From the NCBI GenBank assembly GCA_002317385.1, contig DCJH01000018.1, positions 1 to 18,589 on the forward strand: a DNA stretch of 18,589 nt, written 5' to 3'. Below the pieces are notes generated by a model, which did not search any database, was not told the origin of the DNA, and was given only the letters and a program-made list of their open reading frames with translations. The first letter of the stretch is position 1, and each line of letters starts with the position of its first letter. This document shows positions 14,186 to 18,589 of this stretch, piece after piece. A program made the position numbers and the translations under genes. The stretch comes from Prevotella sp. UBA1705 (lineage in GTDB: Bacteria; Bacteroidota; Bacteroidia; Bacteroidales; Bacteroidaceae).

Positions 14186-14905
14186 ATGAAATTACTGAGG
14201 AAAATAGTTCGTTGGGGACTGAGTTTGTTCTTTGCATCCACCATTCTGGCTGTTGTGGCCATTCGATTCATTCCCGTTTTTGTGACGCCGCTGATGATCA
14301 TCCGCTGCTTTCAGAACGGCGACCTGACCATGCACCACCATTGGGTGCCCCTGGAGGAGATGTCGCCCCACATGCCCGTGGCTGTCATGGCGAGCGAAGA
14401 CTCGCGTTTTCTGCTGCACCATGGATTCGATTTCAAGGCCATCGGCACTGCGGCCAAGCGAAATCTGAACCATAAAGGCGGCAACAAATATGGCGCAAGC
14501 ACCATCTCGCAGCAGACGGCGAAGAATGTTTTCCTATGGCCCGGCCGCTCGTGGGTGCGCAAAGGCTTCGAGGTCTACTTCACGGCGCTGATAGAACTCC
14601 TATGGAGCAAGCAGCGCATCATGGAGGTTTATCTCAACTCTATCGAGATGGGCGACGGCATATATGGCCTTGATGCCTGTGCCGAATACCACTTCGGCAA
14701 GACCGCCAAGGACCTGAGCCGGAGCGAATGTGCCCTGATTGCCGCCACGCTTCCCAACCCGCGCAAGTTCTCTTCGCGCTATCCGAGTGGATATATGCGG
14801 CTTCGCGAGCGACAGATCAAGGCCAATATGCGCTACATCCCCTCCTTCCCCAAGGAAGGCGAAGACTATGATCCACGCACGGCGGTGGGCGGGACGTACA
14901 AGTAG
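14186..14905 (+). CDS. mtgA: Monofunctional peptidoglycan glycosyltransferase MtgA
   Basis: The 239-residue GT51 enzyme polymerises lipid II into glycan strands at the inner membrane. It has one N-terminal transmembrane anchor (about 11-33) and the family motifs: ASEDSRFLLHHG with catalytic Glu71, GASTISQQTAKN (103-114), and QRIMEVYLNSIEMGDGIYG with the second conserved Glu148. There is no transpeptidase domain, so it is a stand-alone glycosyltransferase. I chose the ATG at 14186 over an in-frame ATG at 14156, which lies inside the terminator hairpin and would add residues not typical of the family. No separate promoter is evident between the OmpA-lipoprotein stop and this start. Confidence 0.94.
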   Translation: MKLLRKIVRWGLSLFFASTILAVVAIRFIPVFVTPLMIIRCFQNGDLTMHHHWVPLEEMSPHMPVAVMASEDSRFLLHHGFDFKAIGTAAKRNLNHKGGNKYGASTISQQTAKNVFLWPGRSWVRKGFEVYFTALIELLWSKQRIMEVYLNSIEMGDGIYGLDACAEYHFGKTAKDLSRSECALIAATLPNPRKFSSRYPSGYMRLRERQIKANMRYIPSFPKEGEDYDPRTAVGGTYK

Positions 14906-14916
14906 AACTGGGTTTA

Positions 14917-15230
14917 AGGAGTTAAAGGAATTAAGAGTTGTTCTTGGGGAGATGAGGAGTTAAGGAGTTATGGAGTTGAGTCAATAGTCTTTCTGATGAC
15001 GATATATCCCATAACAAACATGGTACTTTCATATAGTTTTAAGTTCTCCACCCTCCATTTCCTTCTCAATTCTTTCCCGAAACACAAGTAGATGTCTTAA
15101 CTCCCCATCTCCTAAACTCCTCGTCTCCTTCTTAATCCTTTCCCCAAAAACAGGCAAATGTCTTAACTCCACATCTCCTTGACTCCTCATCTCCACATAT
15201 CTTTAACTCCTTTAACTTCCTTAACTCCTC
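14917..15230. repeat. TTAACTCC-rich inverted and tandem repeat region
   Basis: The mtgA-pcrA spacer is filled with degenerate copies of TTAACTCC or its complement GGAGTTAA. Plus-strand GGAGTTAA copies occupy 14917-14980; complementary copies occupy about 15095-15230. One exact 12-bp inverted pair is GAGGAGTTAAGG (14954-14965) and CCTTAACTCCTC (15219-15230). A 66-bp unit is tandemly duplicated at 15061-15126 and 15127-15192, at roughly 83% identity by eye. The stretch 14981-15060 shows nothing recognisable. A weak -7-like TATCTTTA (15198-15205) precedes pcrA. Confidence 0.65.
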
Positions 15231-15237
15231 AAATAAA

Positions 15238-17769
15238 ATGCAAACAGAACAGCAGCTCCTCGACCAATTGAACGACAGTCAGCGTGAGGCTGTGGCCTAT
15301 TGCGACGGTCCGCAGCTCGTCATTGCTGGCGCAGGGTCGGGCAAGACGCGCGTACTCACCTATAAGATAGCATGGCTCCTGCAGCACTATGAACTGAGAC
15401 CATGGAGTATCCTGGCCCTGACGTTCACCAACAAGGCTGCCAAGGAGATGAAGAGTCGCATTGCTGGCCTCGTGGGCGAGGAGAGTGCGCGCTACCTCCA
15501 GATGGGAACGTTCCACTCGGTGTTTGCCAAAATACTCCGGGTTGAGTCTCAAACCATCGGCTTCAACTCCGATTTCACCATCTACGACGAGTCGGACTCG
15601 CGCTCGTTGCTTAAGAATATCCTGAAGTCGATGGGCTTGGACGACAAGACTTACAAGCCCGCCGCCCTCCATTCGGCTATTTCTATGGCTAAGAACAGGC
15701 TGTGCATGCCCGACCAGTATGCTGCCGACGGCGATCTCTTGCAGCGCGACCGCCATCGCAACATGCCCGAGACCTTTAAAATCTACTATGCCTACCAGCA
15801 GCGATTGAGGCAGGCCAATGCCATGGATTTCGACGATTTGCTCGTCAACACCTACTTCATGCTTCGCGATAACGAGGATCTGCGCAAGAAGTATGTGGAG
15901 CGATTCCAGTATGTTTTGGTAGACGAGTATCAGGATACCAACTTTGCACAGCAGCAGATAGTGACCCTGCTCACCCGCGAGCGCCGCCGCATCTGTGTGG
16001 TGGGAGACGACTATCAGAGCATCTACGCATTCCGTGGAGCCAAGATTGACAATATACTCAACTTCAATAAGATATACGAAGACGCCAAACTCTTTAAGTT
16101 GGAGCAGAACTATCGCTCCACACAGCGCATCGTGGCAGCTGCCAATTCGCTCATGAAGCACAACTCACGCCAGATACCCAAGGACGTCTTCAGCAAAAAC
16201 GAAGAGGGAGAAAAGGTCACCATCTTTGAGACAATATCCGACAAACGCGAGGCCGCCGTGGTGTGTCAGGAGATTAAGCGACTCAAGAGTCAGGAGCAAT
16301 GTCGGTGGAGCGACTTCGCCATTCTCTACCGCACCAACGCTCAGAGCCGCAATTTCGAGGAGGAAATGCGCAAGCCCGAGGTGGGCATGGGTAAGGTCTA
16401 TCAGATTGTGGGCGGACTGAGTTTCTATCAACGCAAGGAAGTCAAAGACGTCATTGCCTACTTCCGACTGGTGGTGAATCCCAGCGATGAGGAGGCTTTC
16501 CGCCGCATCATCAACTACCCCACGCGCGGAATAGGCGACACCACCGTGCAGAAAATCGTGAGCGCGGCCCAGCAACACAGCGTGAGCCTCTGGGAGATCA
16601 TTAGCAATCCCATGGGCTATGGGCTTGATGTGAACCGTGGCACGCTGGGCAAGCTGGAGCTGTTTCATGCGATGATCGATGGCTTCATCCAGCAAAGCAA
16701 GACCACCGACGCCCTGACGCTGGGCTCGGAGATTATCGAGAAGTCGGGTATTAATGCCGACCTCGCTGCCGATCATAGCGAGGATGCGAACAGTCCCACG
16801 AAGAACGTGGACCAGCTGAGGGCCGGACTGGCCAACTTCGTGCAGTCGCAGCAAGAGGAAGGCTATGCCGACCAGACTTCGCTGGCCGATTATCTCGCTA
16901 CTGTCTCGCTCATGACCGATCAGGATTCGGACGACGGCTCCGACGACAAGGTAACGCTTATGACCATCCACGCGGCCAAGGGACTGGAGTTTTCCACGGT
17001 CTTCGTGGTGGGATTGGAGGAGAATATCTTCCCGAGTCTCATGTCGGTGGGCACGCCCAAGGAACTGGAGGAGGAGCGCCGACTGCTCTACGTGGCCATC
17101 ACCCGCGCTGAGAAGCACTGCTATCTCAGTTGGGCCCACACGCGATGGATGTTTGGCAAGCAGGACGGCTTTGTCAATCCGAGCCGTTTTATCAACGACA
17201 TCGACCCTACATATATTAATGTACGCGTGGAGGGCGGCAGGTTCTCGGGTGCCCGATTCGACGACGACAGGCCGGCGCGCCGCCCGTGGGACGACGACTA
17301 TGAGGTGAACCGGCCCTACACCGGCAGCCAGGTGTGGGGTGGGGAATACCGCAAACTGAATGGCCGAATGCAGAATTCACGCCCCGTGGCGGGCCAGTTT
17401 ATGGCCGACCCGAAGCCCAAGGAGACCGCGCCCCGTCGTCCGGAGCAGGCGGTGAACCCCTTCTCTCCGTCGTTTGAAAACCAACTTCGCCAGAGCGGAC
17501 GGTGGAAAAAGGTGTCCACTGCCATGACCAACGGCGGACGTGCGGCATCGCCTTCTTCCTCGTCCTCTGCGTCTTCTGGTCAGCCCGCCCCTTCGGGCTT
17601 GTCACAATCGGTGCGCGAAGGGCAGGTCATCGAGCACCAGCGCTTTGGTCGTGGCCGCATCGTAAAGATTGAAGGAACGGGCGAAAACAGCAAGGCCACG
17701 GTCGATTTTGACCAGAGCGGCACCAAGCAGCTGCTGCTTAAATTCGCCCGTTTCAACGTTATTGAGTAA
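15238..17769 (+). CDS. pcrA: UvrD/PcrA-type superfamily 1 DNA helicase
   Basis: The 843-residue 3'-5' helicase has the full SF1A motif set: Q-motif LNDSQREAV, Walker A AGAGSGKT (30-37), motif Ia LTFTNKAAKEM, Walker B VDEYQDT (228-233), GDDYQSIYAFRG (256-267), LEQNYRST, VTLMTIHAAKGLEF and RRLLYVAITRAEK. The C-terminus has a low-complexity Ser/Pro linker and then the PcrA/UvrD Tudor-like domain (VIEHQRFGRGRIVKIEG), which in relatives contacts RNA polymerase. It removes UvrBC and the cut oligonucleotide in excision repair and clears RecA filaments. The ATG at 15238 directly follows the repeat region. A strong terminator follows (17776-17825). Confidence 0.95.
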   Translation: MQTEQQLLDQLNDSQREAVAYCDGPQLVIAGAGSGKTRVLTYKIAWLLQHYELRPWSILALTFTNKAAKEMKSRIAGLVGEESARYLQMGTFHSVFAKILRVESQTIGFNSDFTIYDESDSRSLLKNILKSMGLDDKTYKPAALHSAISMAKNRLCMPDQYAADGDLLQRDRHRNMPETFKIYYAYQQRLRQANAMDFDDLLVNTYFMLRDNEDLRKKYVERFQYVLVDEYQDTNFAQQQIVTLLTRERRRICVVGDDYQSIYAFRGAKIDNILNFNKIYEDAKLFKLEQNYRSTQRIVAAANSLMKHNSRQIPKDVFSKNEEGEKVTIFETISDKREAAVVCQEIKRLKSQEQCRWSDFAILYRTNAQSRNFEEEMRKPEVGMGKVYQIVGGLSFYQRKEVKDVIAYFRLVVNPSDEEAFRRIINYPTRGIGDTTVQKIVSAAQQHSVSLWEIISNPMGYGLDVNRGTLGKLELFHAMIDGFIQQSKTTDALTLGSEIIEKSGINADLAADHSEDANSPTKNVDQLRAGLANFVQSQQEEGYADQTSLADYLATVSLMTDQDSDDGSDDKVTLMTIHAAKGLEFSTVFVVGLEENIFPSLMSVGTPKELEEERRLLYVAITRAEKHCYLSWAHTRWMFGKQDGFVNPSRFINDIDPTYINVRVEGGRFSGARFDDDRPARRPWDDDYEVNRPYTGSQVWGGEYRKLNGRMQNSRPVAGQFMADPKPKETAPRRPEQAVNPFSPSFENQLRQSGRWKKVSTAMTNGGRAASPSSSSSASSGQPAPSGLSQSVREGQVIEHQRFGRGRIVKIEGTGENSKATVDFDQSGTKQLLLKFARFNVIE

Positions 17770-17775
17770 TAGTCC

Positions 17776-17825
17776 GAGTAGGATTCAAGGCTCCTGTTTA
17801 TCCCCTTGAATCCTACTCCTTTTAT
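17776..17825 (+). terminator. Terminator of pcrA
   Basis: A 15-bp perfect stem (17776-17790 with 17804-17818) with a 13-nt loop is followed by CCTTTTAT. It begins 6 bp after the pcrA stop codon. Confidence 0.85.
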
Positions 17826-17867
17826 CTCCCTCACCCCTTCCCATTCTCCTCCGATTTTCCTCGTCTC

Positions 17868-17955
17868 GCGATTACTACTTTTTCGCCCCGCCATTACTAC
17901 CTTTTCGTCGTGCGATAACTACCTAATCGTCTCACAATTAGTACTTTATTTCGAG
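17868..17955. repeat. Four degenerate 22-bp repeats, same family as 11379-11444
   Basis: Units at 17868-17889, 17890-17911, 17912-17933 and 17934-17955 each consist of an 11-mer like GCGATTACTAC followed by an 11-mer like CTTTTCGTCGT. The third has the dyad-like ending CTAATCG. The period is exactly 22 bp for all four units. Confidence 0.65.
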
Positions 17956-18007
17956 CGTATATTTACCTGCCTTGATTATCAATAAGTTATAACGGGCAAG
18001 ATTATCG

Positions 18008-18389
18008 CTCTGTTGGGACATGCCCCGTGCATGTCCGCACCTCCGGATGGCATAATACCATACCATACATTTCTTATCTCTTATGATAACATAATGAAAT
18101 AGAACTTTTCATAATGACATATTTCCCAGCCTTTGAACCTATGACATAAGAAACGCTCTGCGTTTCATAATGACATGCAGATTACCCTGATGGAGGTTTC
18201 TTTAATATGTTTTTTTGTCTTTATGTCTTAAAAATGAGATGTCATTATGATAAGATTTATGTCCTTTTGTCTTAAAAAAAGATAGAAAAAGATGTTGTTA
18301 TGCCACGAGATGTTGTAGTAATGTCTAAAAGAATTGGTGTGTCTTGCCATGCGGCGGTGCGGACATGCACGGGGCATGTCCCTACAGAG
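18008..18389. repeat. 382-bp element with 45-bp terminal inverted repeats (MITE- or BIME-like)
   Basis: Arm 18008-18052 is the reverse complement of 18345-18389 at 42 of 45 positions, including a perfect 27-bp core (18015-18041 with 18356-18382). Each core holds its own hairpin, GGACATGC-CCCGT-GCATGTCC, as in REP sequences. The interior is AT-rich, has repeats of CATAATGACAT, and carries no credible ORF. No target-site duplication is obvious at the edges. It accounts for most of the gene-free stretch after pcrA; 17956-18007 and 18390-18511 show nothing recognisable. Confidence 0.7.
18107..18249. repeat. CATAATGACAT repeats inside the inverted-repeat element
   Basis: TTTCATAATGACAT occurs at 18107-18120 and 18163-18176. 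ATGTCATTATG, the reverse complement of its core, is at 18239-18249. Related pieces (ATGACATAAG at 18141-18150, TTTATGTC twice near 18230 and 18256) fill the rest. Confidence 0.55.
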
Positions 18390-18511
18390 ACAATATATTA
18401 TCCTAATAGTGACTCCAGTAATTCGGCATTTTGCTTCAGTTTCTACAGGAGGGAGGAGGTGACTGGGAGCGGAGGTAGATGGAGGACGAGGTAAAGATGA
18501 GGAGACGGAAA

Positions 18512-18559
18512 ACAAAAATTCCAAGAGACTGAATGCTCAGATTCTCTTGGAATTTTTGT
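18512..18559 (-). terminator. Terminator of the edge tRNA
   Basis: A 17-bp perfect stem (18512-18528 with 18543-18559) encloses a 14-nt segment that can pair further (CTGA/TCAG). On the minus strand the stem's own 3' arm ends in a T-rich run (ATTTTTGT). It lies about 5 bp beyond the tRNA 3' end. Confidence 0.75.
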
Positions 18560-18566
18560 GTCAGGG

Positions 18567-18589
18567 TAGGGACAATCGGGCTCGAACCG
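18567..18589 (-). tRNA. 3' end of a tRNA, cut by the window edge
   Basis: The minus strand reads CGG, T-loop TTCGAGC, CCGAT, then a 7-nt acceptor half TGTCCCT and discriminator A. This is a tRNA T-arm and acceptor 3' strand. The next bases are CCC, so CCA does not appear to be encoded, unlike tRNA-Cys here. The anticodon lies outside the window, so the amino acid cannot be assigned. Confidence 0.75.

Noticed and set aside
15229..16161. 310-codon ORF antisense to pcrA, and a similar 324-codon one at 16165-17139
   Set aside because: The opposite strand encodes a full SF1 helicase with all motifs; these are mirror frames.
17868..17955. CRISPR array
   Set aside because: Units are contiguous and degenerate with no unique spacers, and no cas genes are present.
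18228..18524. 98-codon minus-strand ORF at the right end
   Set aside because: It lies across the right arm of the inverted-repeat element and the edge-tRNA terminator; no family resemblance or start signal.

Overview
The window looks like chromosomal DNA of a Bacteroidales bacterium, most likely in the Prevotellaceae. Three things point there. Upstream regions carry the Bacteroidetes promoter signature (TTTG, about 20 bp, TAnnTTTG) and no Shine-Dalgarno boxes. The protein set is typical of the group: a bifunctional HisB with a Bacteroidetes-type sequence, a lipidated TamA-like protein (TamL), a short ProRS and an OmpA-family lipoprotein with a glycine-zipper. Intergenic regions hold REP-like and TTAACTCC-rich repeats. 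The species call is inference.

Layout. Positions 1-480: a promoter with a possible operator, no convincing ORF, a strong hairpin, then tRNA-Cys(GCA) on the minus strand with its own promoter and terminator. Positions 674-3526 (minus) are a probable three-gene unit: SpoU/TrmH RNA methyltransferase, six-helix membrane protein, HisB. Divergent from it is tamL (3632-5860, plus), which converges on a YycJ-like metallo-beta-lactamase-fold hydrolase (5882-6700, minus) across a bidirectional hairpin. Next are a small TTG-started lipoprotein (6846-7316, plus) and a minus unit of uvrA and a family 2 glycosyltransferase joined by an ATGA overlap. A 640-bp spacer follows, then proS (minus), an OmpA-family lipoprotein (plus), mtgA (plus) and a PcrA/UvrD helicase (plus). 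The last 820 bp are non-coding, apart from the 3' end of a tRNA at the right edge.

How the genes relate. Most are housekeeping: envelope assembly (tamL, the OmpA-like lipoprotein, mtgA), DNA repair (uvrA and pcrA, both used in nucleotide excision repair), translation (proS, tRNA-Cys, RNA methyltransferase) and histidine synthesis (hisB). I see no defence system, prophage, integrase or CRISPR array.

The unusual content is mainly non-coding. It includes degenerate repeats with an 11/22-bp period in two distant spacers, a 382-bp element bounded by 45-bp inverted repeats, a 66-bp tandem repeat before pcrA, a possible four-way-junction 5' leader on the OmpA-lipoprotein mRNA, a possible orphan small RNA at the left edge, and a terminator-like hairpin touching the mtgA start. 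Protein-level oddities are the loss of zinc-binding cysteines in HisB and in the first zinc module of UvrA.
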